Below, piece by piece: positions 1-15,200 of a DNA stretch of 64,000 nucleotides. The stretch lies in the NCBI RefSeq assembly GCF_018812025.1, contig NC_063045.1, positions 56,435,957-56,499,956 of the forward strand, written 5' to 3'. Made by a program: the position numbers and the translations under genes. The notes beneath the pieces are model-generated. The model ran no database searches. It was given only the letters and a program-made list of their open reading frames with translations, and was not told the origin of the DNA. This stretch comes from Megalobrama amblycephala (lineage: Eukaryota; Chordata; Actinopteri; Cypriniformes; Xenocyprididae). The stretch's first letter is position 1, and each line of letters begins with the position of its first letter.

Positions 1-370
1 TTCCCTAAGCATTATTTGTAGTGCCTCCCACCCAATAAATCAAAATGAGCTTTGTGCTTTGATACTTTTGATATGAAACAAAGTCTCAGATTTCAAATTC
101 TGTCAATTGTATAAAGAAAGTTTTTGGCGCTCTTTAATGTGGTGTTACAGATCGCTGTAGCGCCTCTATTCAAGTGCACGGGAACCGATCATTTCTTCCT
201 CTTTACTACTAATTATAGCATGAAATAAAAATGAAATCATGTCTCATTAAATTGCTCAATTAGTGTTTCAACCGTGGAAAGACGTCAATAAAACAGCTTG
301 TAAACAATGCCATGTAACATTACATTTATCTCAGAAAAACCATTAAATGTCCATATCTCAACAGCAAGAA
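1..370. repeat. Dispersed repeat family R1, copy at window edge
   Basis: This stretch aligns by eye to 51140-52555. Both share phrases such as GCTTTGTGCTTTG, TCAGATTTCAAATTCTGTC, CAGATCGCTGTAGC and CAATAAAACAGCTT in the same order. The second copy carries a 986-bp TTAA transposon that this one lacks. No coding sequence or terminal repeat is visible and the left end may lie outside the window. I cannot name the family. Confidence 0.6.
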
Positions 371-491
371 AAATTAACTCTAGAGAGGAGCATTTTGCTA
401 AATATACTTTCAGTATATTGCAGTTAAGTCTGCTGGGATCATAGCTCTCCATGGCTATGCAGCATATGCTTGTATGTGTATGTGTGTGTAC

Positions 492-581
492 CTGAAAGAA
501 GCCCGGAGGAACGGGGCCGACTGGCATACCCTCTCCTGGGGGCATGTTTCCAAGGACAGGACTCGGAGCTGCCGCTGCACT
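492..581 (-). CDS. ssbp2: ssbp2 coding exon 5 (residues 93-122)
   Basis: This 90-bp exon is in phase 0 at both ends and encodes 30 residues, [15 protein letters not shown] through PVPPGFFQ. It follows an acceptor reading TGATTGCAG and ends in CAG followed by donor GTACAC, which is weaker than the other donors of this gene and runs into a CA-rich tract. It opens the Pro/Gly-rich, probably disordered region that carries transactivation activity in this family. The next expected exon (starting PFMSPRY in relatives) is not found in bases 1-491. Confidence 0.93.
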
Positions 582-1209
582 CTGCAATCACAAATACACA
601 CACAATTTCAGTTAAACAGCACATCCAATACACACCTACAGCTAGCAGCACTTACTCAAACACTGCACCGTGATGGTCATTCACCACTCAAGGACAAACA
701 CACACACCCATAAACAAACACTCCCTGGAAGCCAAAATCTACATCTCTTAGACAGACACATGGATACTGTCAACAGCTGCTAACCACCAGAAGAACTGGC
801 TTTCTGTCTGAAAACACATTCAGCTGCCTCCGTAAAATAAAAGCAAGCAGGCAGGGATGGTAGAGGTCAGATGGCAGACCAAAAAGACATGAAATGAGAC
901 AGGATTACTCCGTCTGAGGATGCAGAGAGCCGCAGGCGGTCCCGGACCCCATGCGGGGAGCTAATGAGGAAGCCGTTTAGGTTCCTGTGCTAGACTGTGT
1001 AAACCACACACTCAACGCTAGAACAGAACAGGCAGAGGTGGATGGATGATGGGTCGTCCATGTTGACCGTACGTCTCCCTCTGGTGATGTCGAAACTCAA
1101 AGATTGGCTCCCAATTCATTCCTCCCTTTTGCGAATAAATACAATAAATAAATGTTATTTTTACATTTGATTATTATTATTTAAAAAATATCATTGATAA
1201 AATATGTGA

Positions 1210-1295
<86 letters not shown>

Positions 1296-4200
1296 TAATA
1301 TTTTTATTATTTTAAATATTATTTAATATATATCTAATTAATAAATATATATATAATATATATTTAATTAATAATTAATTAATATTTAATTATATTTATA
1401 TTATTGTAATGTATTTAAATATATTTCTATGTATATTTAATTAATTGTGGTTAATTTTAATTTATATTTTAAACATATAGTGTTATCATGTTGACAGATA
1501 TAGATATAATCCATATTAATGGAATTAATAATAAATATAGAAATAAATAATATAATTATTAATTAAATACAATAATAATAGTAAGCATTATTTATATATT
1601 ATTATACAAATATTTTGTATTTATTTTAGTGCTGTCAAAGGATTAATCGCATCTAAAATAAAGGTTTGTGTTTACATAATATTTGCACAGTATATATTTA
1701 ACAAAAATATATTTTAATTTTGTTAAATATATACGTGTGTGTATTTATATATACATAATAAATATACACAGTACACACATATATTATGTAAACACAAACT
1801 TTTATTTTGGATACACAGTACACATTTACTCAAAACTTATAAATAAATATGCTAAATGTGATAAACATGTCTGTTAAAACACCCTCATCTACACTGAACA
1901 AAATTATAAACGCTTTTAAAAACACTTTTGTTTTTGCCCCCATTTTTCATGAGCTGAACTCAAAGATCTAAGACTTTTTCTATGTACACAAAAGGCCTAT
2001 TTCTCTCAAATATTGTTCACAAATCTGTCTAAATCTGTGTTAGTGAGCACTTCTCCTTTGCCGAGATAATCCATCCACCTCACAGGTGTGGCATGTCAAG
2101 ATACTGATTAGACAGCATGATTATTGCACAGGTGTGGCTTAGGCTGACCACAATAAAAGGCCACTCTAAAATGTGCAGTTTTACTGTATTGGGGGGTCCG
2201 GGGGGGGGGGGGGGGTCGGGTCGGAAAATCAGTCAGTATCTGGTGTGACCACCATTTGCCTCACGCAGTGCAACACATCTCCTTCGCATAGAGTTGATCA
2301 GGTTTTTGATTGTGGCCTGTGGAACGTTGGTCCACTCCTCTTTAACACTCTGAGGTCTGAAAACGCGCCGGCGCGTTTTGCAGGTTTTTTTTCACATTGC
2401 AGCAAAACAGACTTAAAATACTCTGTCATTTTTTGTCATAGAGACATAAGTAATATATCAATTGAAACTATAGAATATCTTCTTTTATTTGTATACACTC
2501 AGAGTAAAAACAAAATGTTGTGCTTTTTTAACATGCAGTTAGTTCCTGTTTTCTTTTCTTCTGTAGATGAATTTTAGATGAGTTTTTGTTTCTGTAGCGC
2601 CCTCCGGCTGCAGTATGAATTGGAAACTCCATTCATGGAATAGCCTCTTCTTCTTTTAGATGAATTTGTGGACTAAAAATGCACAGAGAGCGCCCTCTGA
2701 CTTCAAGTATGAATTGAAAACACCAGCGCTCATAGTAATGACAATGAATATTAAATAAATATAACTCCTCTGTATAGAAAATTGACATAAGCATTTGAGA
2801 ATCCTATATTTCTCCAAATGTGCATGCTTTTAAACTAAAAGCCTATATTCAGACTCTTTGCATCACAGAAATACATTATATTTTAAAGTATAATATAAAA
2901 CCATTACTTTATATTGTAATAATATTTTTCTGTATGTTTCATATAGCATGATGAGCTTGAGACATCACAGAAGGTTTTTTTCACAGCCTACCTGACTGAA
3001 ATGCCTCATTAATATGCAAGTCATTTCAGCTCATTACTATGCAATTCTTTTGTCTTCTCAGGTGAGAATGGCCCATTATTCAGTGGTGATTCACGCCTCC
3101 ACGCATACTGTGTTTCTTGGCAAAAAGTGTCTTACAAAAACTAAATCAATATATTGTTTTATATGAAGGAGTAGGCAGCATAATTTTTACATAATTTTGA
3201 AGAAAAAAACTCTAGTCTACAATCTCCAATACCCTAAAGTATAGTAAACACAGATTTACTATACTTTTTTTGGCCTTATTTCAGTGACTTAAGTTTTCTG
3301 TTTTTTCAATAACCACGCATAAATGTTATTCCTTCAAAAACACAAACATGTACATACATGTTCCTCACATATTATTGTAGCCTAGTTTGTGCTGAATACA
3401 GTGTAATGACACTTTTTCCATTAATATGTTTATGAACAACTGAAAAAAGCACAAATGTCAGGGCATGTCAAAACTTCTCCAGGCCCCAAATCAGCCTCAG
3501 ATTCCAGAGGGTTAAAGGCTGTGCTAAGTTGCTGGATATTGGTAGGAACTGGAACACGCTGTCGTATACGCCGATCCAGAGCATCCCAAACATGCTCAAT
3601 GGGTGACATGTCCGGTGAGTATGCTGGCCATGCAAGAATTGGGATGTTTTCAGCTTCCACGAATTGTGTACAGATCCTTGCAACATGGGGCTGTGCTTTA
3701 TCATACTGCGACATGAGGTGATGGTCGTGGATGAATGGCACCACAATGGGCCTCAGGATCTCGTCACGGTATCTCTGTGCATTCAAAATGACATCAATAA
3801 AATGCACCTGTGTTCGTTGTCATACACCTGCCCATACCATAACCCCACTGCCACCATGGGCCACTCGATCCACAACATTGACATCAGCAAACCGCTCACC
3901 CACACGATACCATACACGCTGTCTGCCATCTGCCACTCCGAACTGCAGTCAGGGTGAGACTCCGATGAGGACGACAAGCTTCTGACAGTTTGTGCAGAAA
4001 TTCTTTGGTTATGCAAACCGATTGTTGCAGCAGCTGTCTGGGTGGCTGGTCTCAGACGATCTAGGAGGTGAAGATGCTGGATGTGGAGGTCCTGGGCTGG
4101 TGTGGTTAAACGTGGTCTGCGGTTGTGAGGCCGGTTGGATGTACTGCCAAATTTTCTAAAACATCTTTGGAGACGGCTTATGGTAGATAAATGAACATTC

Positions 4201-6171
4201 AATTCACGGGCAACAGCTCTGGTGGACATTCCTGCAGTCAGCATGCCAATTGCACGCTCCCTCAAAACTTGCGACATCTGTGGCATTGTGCTGTGTGATA
4301 AAACTGCACATTTTAGAGTGGCCTTTTATTGTGGCCAGACTAAGGCACACCTGTGCAATAATCATGCTGTCTAATCAGCATCTTGATATGCCACACCTGT
4401 GTGGTGGATGGATTATCTCGGCAAAGGAGAAGTGCTCACTAACACAGATTTAGACAGATTTGTGAACAATATTTGAGAGAAATAGGCCTTTTGTGTACAT
4501 AGAAAAATTCTTAGATCTTTGAGTCCAACTCATGAAAAATGGGGGCAAAAACAAAAGTGTTGCGTTTATAATTTTGTTCAGTGTATATAACACAGTGATG
4601 ATCAGCTGTATTTTACTAAATATTTTGCTACAAAACAGAATATCTATTTTTTTTAACAAGTTCATCACAACACAATGTGACAGGAAAAGTTTTGTCACGC
4701 TACATTGCTTCTCATTGGAAAAAATTGTTGTTGGAAAAGCTGCATTGTTTTGAAAACACTCAAGCTGCAGTCACACTACTGAAAAATGAAGTAAAGTTAG
4801 TTGCGTCGCTGCTTTTAGTTATAGTTTACACTGTACACGATCACTCTGTGTGTTAAGTAATGTCGAAAATCTTTGTTTTGACATCTGACAACAGCCGTTA
4901 AGTGACAAACTGACTGGGATTGAATGTTTTATCTAGCACAAGGAGGCTTGTAAGTGCCACAGCTCCGGGCAGGATTGGCACACTGGCACAGCGACAGAGC
5001 CAAGACGGGCTGTGCCGCAATGACTTGAGATTGTGTGCGCGGAGCATTACTGACATGCAGTCGGAGAGAAAGAGAGAGACACACACTTAGACACAACAGT
5101 CTGATTACCCCTGGCACACAGGGAAATGAGCAGGGGAAATGCACTCACATCCGCCCAGTAATAATAAAGAAGTTGCTGGCAAATTGAAGGTGGAGATATA
5201 TATACGACTCGGAAGGAGTGTTTTCTAATGCTATATGGCTATACAATGAAAATAGCTACAGCACTTTCAACAACAGTTCAACAAGACGTAATAAAAATCA
5301 CAAACGTCCGTGCAGTTTTATCGATGCTGAAGCCATCTTTTGTCACAGCACACTCGTGGTAAATAAGATCCCGCTGCGAGGGGCTGAATATTGTGTTTTC
5401 CCGCAGTAACGCTGAAGTCTCATCTCCTGATAGTAGCGGCACAATAATGAGCCTAATGCCCTCCGTGCTGAGCAAGCACTCTATCAAAACCACCAACAAA
5501 GATAAACTAACGTCCCTCGGCTCTTCACGGGTCCACAGTCAGTCATAAAAACCTCGCCGCCGAGGGCACGGCAATAAAATCTGGCCTCTGATTAGAGTAA
5601 CTTTCATTTAGCGTGCATCCCATTCAGGGGAAACTAAAATGGCACTAATGTAATAAGAAAAGATGTCTGACTGTCTTAAAATCTAAGTGATAAAAGCGTT
5701 AACAGTGACCCGCTGAAGCTAATACGTTTAAGTGTTTGGCTGAGGTGAATTTGTGGGGGGTGTATTTGATAATTTTGAATACAGAATACTGTGTAAGAGA
5801 TATGCCAAACATGACTTGAAAGTCAGTTAGATATAGAGATTCATTGACTCTCTCTTGCACAATTAAAGGCATAGTTAACCCAAAAATATACTTGTATGAA
5901 CTTCAGTTTAGCAGGATGTTCTAGATAGGGCGGACAATGTCAACATGATAACGCTACGTATTCAAAATATGAATTGTAATTAATTAAATATACATAAATA
6001 TATATGTAAATACATTACAATAATAAATTATAGATAGTAATATTTTTAATATGTACATTTATATATATATAAATATATAATTAAAATAAGTTATACATAA
6101 TAGAATTATTTATATAAAAAATATAATATATATATATAATTTAAATAATAAAAAAATTATTAATTCAATTT

Positions 6172-6233
<62 letters not shown>

Positions 6234-9200
6234 GTAATTAAAATAAATAATATACAATATATAATTAAACTTAACTATACTTACTGTATATATATATATA
6301 TATACACATGTAAGATTTACATTTCCAAAAATTGTGGTTAAACTATTCCTTAAGATATAGTGTTAACATCATATTTACCTTCTAAAACCATTCCAATCTT
6401 TGCGAACAAAAACACAGTAAAGCAAACAATCGATGTAAACAATAATAAACAAGCACTCATGATCTAGTGTGGTGGAAATAATACATGCCCCACCTATTGT
6501 AAACCTACCACCTTTTGGCTAAGGCATTTGTATTATGAATTATTCAGTGGTTACTTTTCAGGGACTTTGGTTACCGTTTGGCTCGGTGGCACCTTGGGTT
6601 TAATTCGTCATCCTGTAAGTTCTGGTTGTTTCTTAAGCCTTCTGTCGAGTGTAATGGGCCTGTAAGCTTTACATTCCTGCGACAGAGAGCTTGAAGTGCC
6701 GAGTGTAATAACGGCATTCTTGGAATTGTGAGGGAACTGATAAAACGCACATCCTGCTGGGAGTTTATTTAAGAGAAGACGGAAAAGGATTAAAATGGCG
6801 TAGCTTGACGCATATTTGCCACGGTGGGTATAGCAAAAAAGCTATTTAAGCAAAGGTTTAGCTTTAAAACCTGTCAACAGCAGCACATATCTCATTTGTA
6901 AATGCAGTTTTGCAGCATGGTTATGAGAATATTAAAGCAAAATAAGTACCGCAATCATTTGAGCTTCCCTCTATATGACAGACCCTTGCCATCAATTGGC
7001 AGGTCCGTCCTCATGTGTCCAGTCGGCGAATGTTAATTAAAGGACTTCTGACAATTAACAACTCAACAGCATGCCGCGGGAGTCCCTCCACCTGTGCAGG
7101 CCCACTTGATTCCTGGTGGATACGGAGCGTGTTCCCGATTAGCACTGATTAATGAAATCAATTACCTGCGACAGGGAGTGAGATTGAGTGACTGGAGAGC
7201 GCTGGCCTGCTAACGGACTGTCCACTCTCCTATCCGTGTGGTCATCAATAACAGGGACCTGTGGGCACTTATTTTCACTGATTGGAGACCAGTTGGTCAT
7301 CAAAACTTGGGTACAAGGTGCACGGCATATGCATACAATTGACCCAAAAGCTTTGCAAAGCTTAGTTTTGCAATCACTAGATTCTAATTTCAACAAAACT
7401 ACATTTCCAGCATAAGAATAATGATAAAACACATAAAGTGTTTTGTGTAAACTGTACTAGTGTCTGCAAAGCAAAATAACATAAATGTTAAATCTACAGC
7501 AACTGTCAGAGTGCCGCGCTTCAAGCAAATCCAGCCAACAAATCTGGATATAAAGTAATTAATTAAGAACACTTTCCCTCTCATTACAGCTCCCATTTAG
7601 TAGTTTGGGAACATTGGACGCAGCCTGCCATGAACATCCATCTGTTGCTGCATAAAACGGCAAACCACAATATATTAGCAACTGAACCTCTTGTAGAATT
7701 GACTAACATGAAGGACGAACAGAAATACCCCCCATGGTGCACCTGAGGTCCGGTCAGGACATTTGGAGATTTGGCAATCCAGTTGGCAGTCCTCAAATCA
7801 AGTCTCTTAAATGGATAGTATACAGTCTGGGTCACCAGCATGGGGTCCAGGGACGGGATGAAGGGGCTAATAGTTACCCCACTGCACCTCCCTAGGAGAC
7901 TAATCCACTACAGGGAATGGTAATGAGGATCCTAATCTGGCGTTGCAATGCTCTATGGGTGGACAAACATTTGGACCAAAAATTTCTCCTGGGAAGCCGA
8001 CAATGCAGCTCATCTGAAGTCTGTTCCGTCATTGTTTTGGCAGAAGCGCTCAGCGCACATTTGTCATCGCTCTGCGATGCCTTTCATTGACGATTAACGG
8101 CTCAGATCGGAATAAAGACTGGGAGATCTCCTTCTGCTGTTCTGTGTTGACATTGTTTCGGCTCTGTGATTAATTAAACTGCATGTGTAAAATTCACCTG
8201 AGCTCATATTACACATACGAGAGAGAAACAAAAGGAAAAAAATCTTTAGTACTAGTGTGAGTAACATACTCTAACATTCACAACACAAAGGACATCGACA
8301 TATGCAGGGCTCAACAATGTCACTTGCCTTATTTGTTTTTATCACCATGGTTTTTATTTACTAATTAAACTAAGGTCTAATCCTGGCTTAGGCTACGCCC
8401 TGTCTGTGAAACCGGGCCTATATGTTTAAAATTAGCCTTGAATACATAAATATTATTTAAAATAATAATTTCATATTCATACTTTTTTTGCATAAGGGCC
8501 AGTGAAAATGTTGGCAAGGCAAGTAAAAATCTGCGGAAAAAACCCTTACTGTTAAACCCCTGATACCATCCACGTTTACATAATCACACACATACTGTAT
8601 TCATCAGCTTTAGTGGGGGTGTTGTTAATCATTTATCTGAAGAGGTCAGCCATTCATAACAGAGATCATTAAATGGTACGGTAGCAAAAACAGCCTGTAT
8701 ATTTCTAAGAGTAAAAGAGAAGGTGGAACGTTATCATATAATACCGAAACTTGCTAAAAACGCTACAAAATGAAATAAATATGTAGTAAGATATGTCCCC
8801 TGCACAGAATATTCAGGTGCAGTAAATGCCACCCAGCGTTTCATTGCATATCAACAGTAAGCAAGTTGTTATCAACTATCCAACCACAACAGGGAAACTT
8901 TTAGGAGACCGACAACAAGAGTTCAATGTCTGGGCTAAATATACACACTTCCTGTACTGGAGACACACATATGCTGCCATTGATAAACAGCTACACTGAA
9001 CTGCTGAAGTCTAACATTTGTAATGTAACCTAATATTTTTTTCCCATTTTACAGACGAAAACATTAGAGGTGTTTGCTCGTGCAAAACACACCAGCACAA
9101 TGCTAAGGTGTTTTAATGGTTTTTGTTATGTTGCTAAATGGTTGCTTGGGTGTTCCAGACCTTAGATATGACGTGTGTCCAGCCTGTAGACTTTGTCCAG

Positions 9201-12200
9201 TTCATCGTAATAGTAATAGTGATGCTTGCTTGAAATTGATTGCTACTGATTGTAGCTGATGCAAGAAGACAGAATATAACTAGATTGAAAAATGTGAAAA
9301 CAAACTCTGATGTGCGCTTGACAAAGCCATATGAAAGTTTGAAAGTTTTATTAGCTTTAAATTTAGTTAAGTGGAAAGAAAGAAAGAAAGAAAGAAAGAA
9401 AGACATTGCTAGCATGAATTAGCATGTTTTAAGACATTGCTAGCATGAATTAACATGTTTTGCTAGCATGTTTTATAGAGGGTATGCATCGACGTCACTT
9501 TCCCACCGGAACACGCTCCCTCAGCTGGACTGAGTGGCAAAAGAACCTGCTGCGTGACTGGATTTAATGGGGAAACTGCGAAAACGCAAGTAAAACTAAC
9601 AAATTACACTAGAGGTTGGGCTCGAAAGTGTTTCTTACAACTTGTCAAATAAACCTAATTCATGGATATTGACATGCAGCCAGGAGTCGTGTTTCCTGAC
9701 ATTTATATGTGCCTGATTTGACGCTGGGGAAAAACATAAAGCAAATCTGCCTGTGAATATTTTATATAACTACAATATAGGTAGGTTTAAATCCGTGTAA
9801 TCACTTATATCAATGTTATATATATCATCATATTGTCCAGCCCTAAAACATATCTAGTTTTATAGTATAGTTTTTGTCAGTGTTTATTTTAAAATGCACA
9901 ATTATGCAGAATATAAGTTGGAAAATATTTAATTGATGAGTTGTCAACACAATGTATAACAATACAATATATACGGTATGATTTTACCTCAAAATCCAAC
10001 AATTTGACACAAAATGATAACTGCAAATCCATGTTTCTCTGCCTGGAGTCGAGTTGTTTCTGTGAATTACAGTGATCCATTTGCTTCTTTTTTTCTGTAG
10101 CTTTCGGCAGTTTTTAAATATATACCTCAAAGCTATTTGTACAGTCAATCACAAAACTCTTTCCCGTTTTGGATGTGTTTTGTGTGTTTTTCGCGGCATT
10201 CACGCTGAAAACCTCACCTCAATGCTGCAACTCAGTCGTTTGCCACTCAGTGGGCGTGACCGCAGTCGTAACGGTCGACGGTGACGTCACGTGCATACCC
10301 TCTATAAGGTTTGCTAGCATGAATTAGCATGTTGGTAGCATGTTTTAACACGTTGCTAACATTAATCATGTTGCTAACATTTTTTCATACATTGTTAGCA
10401 TTAATTAACATGTTGCTAACATTTTTTCATACATTGTTAGCATTAATTAACATGTTGCTAACATGTCTTAGCACATTGCTAGCATGTTTTAGCACACTGA
10501 TAGCATGTTTGAGCATGTTACTGACATGAATTTGCATGTCACTAACATGATTTAACATGTTGCTAGCATGTTTTAGCATTCTGATAGCATTTTTTATGTT
10601 GTCCTAGTATAGTCATTAGGCTTTGCTAGTGATTGCTTAAATACTCTTTAAGTCTTATTGAACAAAAGTTTTCACCCCCTCAATGAAAGTCTATGACTTT
10701 TCGTAGATTCAATCGGCTGTGTAACGAAAATCGTAAGTTGGATCAGTTATAGCACACCGAGTCAGAACAGACTGAAGGTCTGAGCCGAGTTTGGTGTTTG
10801 TTGCATGAAAGCACTAGGATATACGGTTTAAAATTTAGTCTCAGAAGAAGAAGCAGCTTAAATAGTAGATCAGTTAATTATGTACTTCACTGAAAACATA
10901 CCACTACCTATAAAAATGCATAATTAAAAGCATAATTTCAAAAAGCCAAGGCAGTAGTATCAAAACATTGTAACGTGGCTTCCCAACAAAACGGAATAAA
11001 TGAATAACCAAACCTCTTACGTAAGCATATTTTCTATTGACAGAGTGCTAATGTGTGTCCATCAGACGGTATGTCAGACATGGGAATCGGTGATGTCATG
11101 GAGTTTCAGGGAAGTGAAGGCTAAGATAGAGCCGCATACTCAACGGCACAAGCCCAAGCTGCTAACAATCACATCAGGTCCTCATTTCAAAGCCCAGATG
11201 GAAAAAAAAAAGGTTGCCTAGGAAACGGCTCCAGTGCACTGCACCTCCCTGGAGGTCCACCAACGCTAGATGAGGAATGAGATCCAAGCGCTGGAATAAA
11301 CCACACTGTGTCAAAACTCCTCCATCTGACTACAGCAATTACACCAAAGTATTACAGTATTGTCTGCCAGGCTGAATGTACATGTTAACATGTCACACGC
11401 ATGACCACAACAAAGCCGTCATGTGGTTTCTGACAACCCAAACCGCTTGTAGTGGCTTTTATCACAATCACTTTGTGGTCGGTAGGAGATTGGTTGATCT
11501 CTGACAATGAGCATAGGAAATAAAAATCACAAATTAGATGTCTTTAACAAACAAGGTGGAGAGCAAATTGAGACGTGTATGCTTTGCAGATGTTTTTCTT
11601 GAGGATAAAAAGCTCCTGTAGAGCTTCAATAGATGTCTCAATAATACCTCATTCTGTGCTCAGATTTTCCCCAATATCTCAATATGAACTCAAATAAGGT
11701 TTCTCCTGAGAAAAAAACTTCAAAAATTTAACAAGCATTGTGGGTTTCATATTGTGTTCGCTAGGTGTTGGTAAAAGAAGAGAACTTTGAGAACTTTGTG
11801 GTTGGTAGGAGGTTGGTAAAGGGTGAGCTCTAAGATCGCATTATTATTATATTACGTGGTTCAAGTGACCGACTTCAGATTTGTTTCCTCCCATGTGGCA
11901 CAGATCTATGAAAGCTTGTTTCTGCCACTGATTAAAAAAAATAAAAAAAGGTAATTGTGACTTTTTATCTCACAATTACGACTATTTTTTCTTGCAATTG
12001 CGAGTTTACATCTCACAATTCTGACTCACAAGTCTAAGAAAAAAGTCAGAATTGTGACTTTATATCATGCAATTCTGACTTTATAACTCGCAATTGCGAC
12101 TTTATTACTCACAACTGTAACTTTATATCACGCAATTCTGACTTTATAACTCGCAATTCTGACTTTATAATTTCCAATTCTGACTTTATAATTTGCAATT

Positions 12201-15200
12201 GCGACATTATATCATGCAATTCTGACTTTATTACTCACAACTGCAACTTTATATCACGCAATTCTGACTTTATATTACACAATTCTGACTTTATAACTCT
12301 CAATTCTGACTATAACTCGCAATTCTGACTTTATAACTCTCAATTCTGACTATAACTCGCAATTCTGACTTTATAACTCTCAATTCTGACTATAACTCGC
12401 AATTCTGACTTTATAACTTGCAACTGCAACTTTACATCACGCAATTCTGACTATTACTCACAACTGCGACTTTATATCACGTAATTCTGACTTTTTAACT
12501 TTATAACTCACAATTGTGACTTAAATGCAATTCTGACTTTATATCACGCAATTCTGACTTTATATAATGGAATTCTGACTTTATATCACGCAATTCTGAC
12601 TTTATATAATGCAATTCTGACTTTATATCACGCAATTCTGACTTTATATCACGCAATTCTGACTTTATATTACACAATTCTGACTTTATATCACGCAATT
12701 ATGACTTTATAACTCGCAATTCTGACTATAACTCGCAATTCTGACTTTATAACTTGCATTTGTCTTTATATCATGCAATTCTGACTTTATAACTCGCAAT
12801 TCTTACTTTATAACTTGCAATTGCAACTTTATATCACGCAATTCTGACTATTACTCACAACTGCAACTTTATATCACGTAATTCTAACTTTTTAACTTTA
12901 TAACTCACAATTGTGACTTAAATGCAATTCTGACTTTATATCACGCAATTCTGACTTTATATCATGCAATTCTGACTTTATTACTCACAACTGCAACTTT
13001 ATATCACGCAATTCTGACTTTATTACTCACAACTGCAACTTTATATCACGCAATTCTGACTTTATATTACACAATTCTGACTTTATAACTCTCAATTCTG
13101 ACTATAACTCGCAATTCTGACTTTATAACTCTCAATTCTGACTATAACTCGCAATTCTGACTTTATAACTCTCAATTCTGACTATAACTCGCAATTCTGA
13201 CTTTATAACTTGCAACTGCAACTTTATATCACGCAATTCTGACTATTACTCACAACTGCGACTTTATATCACGTAATTCTGACTTTTTAACTTTATAACT
13301 CACAATTGTGACTTAAATGCAATTCTGACTTTATATCACGCAATTCTGACTTTATATAATGGAATTCTGACTTTATATAATGGAATTCTGACTTTATATC
13401 ACGCAATTCTGACTTTATATTACACAATTCTGACTTTATATCACGCAATTATGACTTTATAACTCGCAATTCTGACTATAACTCGCAATTCTGACTTTAT
13501 AACTTGCATTTGTCTTTATATCATGCAATTCTGACTTTATAACTCGCAATTCTTACTTTATAACTTGCAACTGCAACTTTATATCACGCAATTCTGACTA
13601 TTACTCACAACTGCAACTTTATATCACGTAATTCTAACTTTTTAACTTTATAACTCACAATTGTGACTTAAATGCAATTCTGACTTTATATCACGCAATT
13701 CTGACTTTATATCATGCAATTCTGACTTTTTAACTTTATAACTCACAATTGTGACTTAAATGCAATTCTGACTTTATATCACGCAATTCTGACTTTATAT
13801 AATGCAATTCTGACTTTATAACTTGCAAATGCAACTTTATATCACGCAATTCTGACTATTACTCACAACTGTGACTTTATATCACGCAATTCTGACTTTA
13901 TTTCATGCAATTCTGACTTTTTAACTTTATAACTCACAATTGTGACAAATGCAATTCTGACTTTATATCACGCAATTCTGACTTTATATAATGCAATTCT
14001 GACTTTTTAACTTTATAACTCGCAATTGCGACTATAATGCAATTCTAACTTTAGAACTCACGTTTCTGACTTTGTAACTCGCAATTCTGACTTTATATCA
14101 TGCAATTCTGACTTTATATCACGCAATTATGACTTTATAACTCGCAATTCTGACTATAACTCGCAATTCTGACTTTATAACATGCATTTGTCTTTATATC
14201 ATGCAATTCTGACTTTATAACTCGCAATTCTGACTTTATAACTTGCAACTGCAACTTTATATCACGCAATTCTGACTATTACTCACAACTGCGACTTTAT
14301 ATCACGTAATTCTGACTTTTTAACTTTATAACTCACAATTGTGACTTAAATGCAATTCTGACTTTATATCACGCAATTCTGACTTTATATAATGCAATTC
14401 TGACTTTTTAACTCGCAATTCTGACTTTATAACTTGCAAATGCAACTTTATATCACGCAATTCTGACTATTACTCACAACTGTGACTTTATATCACGCAA
14501 TTCTGACTTTATATCATGCAATTCTGACTTTTTAACTTTATAACTCGCAATTGCGACTAAAATGCAATTCTAACTTTAGAACTCACGTTTCTGACTTTTT
14601 AACTCGCAATTGTGAGAAAAAAGTCAGAATTGTGAGATAAAAAGTCACAATTATCTTAAATAAGCTTTCCATACAGATCAGATGTGACCCATAAATATGT
14701 AAACAGGAAAAAAGCACATGGATTCCGATATTCAGTGGAAATAAATCTGATATGTATACGTGATTTTGCGTCTGCCATGTATGTGGACAAATCGGATATT
14801 CCCCTATCAATGTGAGTCATACCTCACTGAAAAAGCGATGGTGGTGAATGACGTCAACTCGAACACGAACCACAGTGATTAAAGCAGCGATCATTGCTAC
14901 ATTCGCACAGGCTGCAACAAGGGCCCTCCTCTTTTTTTCTCCACCTTAAGAGACCAATGTTTTGCTGAACTTTAAAGATGGTGCAGAAAGCAAAAGCTTT
15001 TATTATCATTTCGTCTGCGTACATTGCAAACCGCGCCGCTTTTACTTCCTTTTCGGCTTAAGCTTTTCCAGGTCAGTACGTCTACCTTGGGTGGTTTCGC
15101 CAAGTGTATAGTGTATATGCAGATATCGGATATGGGTCACTTTTAAAAGAAGATGTAAGCTGGTCGTCATAAAAATTGGATATAGTCAACAAATAACAAA

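Larger units (their letters stand above)
1892..4583 (-). mobile_element. Tc1-like transposon, interrupted by a piggyBac-like element
   Basis: Terminal inverted repeats of about 290 bp (1892-2184 and 4299-4583) begin CACTGAACAAAATTATAAAC and are flanked by TA target dinucleotides at 1890-1891 and 4584-4585. The interior carries a broken Tc1-family transposase on the minus strand. The two inverted repeats are still very similar by eye, suggesting moderate age. A 1174-bp element (2342-3515) sits inside the coding region and a G16 run lies next to the left inverted repeat. Confidence 0.93.

Noticed and set aside
3816..3945. Intact Tc1 transposase
   Set aside because: A frameshift, an in-frame stop and a 1.17-kb insertion disrupt it.
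3455..3985. Plus-strand ORFs over the Tc1 element
   Set aside because: They are antisense shadows of the transposase pseudogene.
10329..10529. 66-codon Leu-rich membrane peptide
   Set aside because: It is a translation of the GTTGCTAACAT degenerate repeat.
11995..14620. Possible CRISPR-like array or satellite
   Set aside because: Units are contiguous and variable without unique spacers; the array sits inside a transposon in a vertebrate intron.
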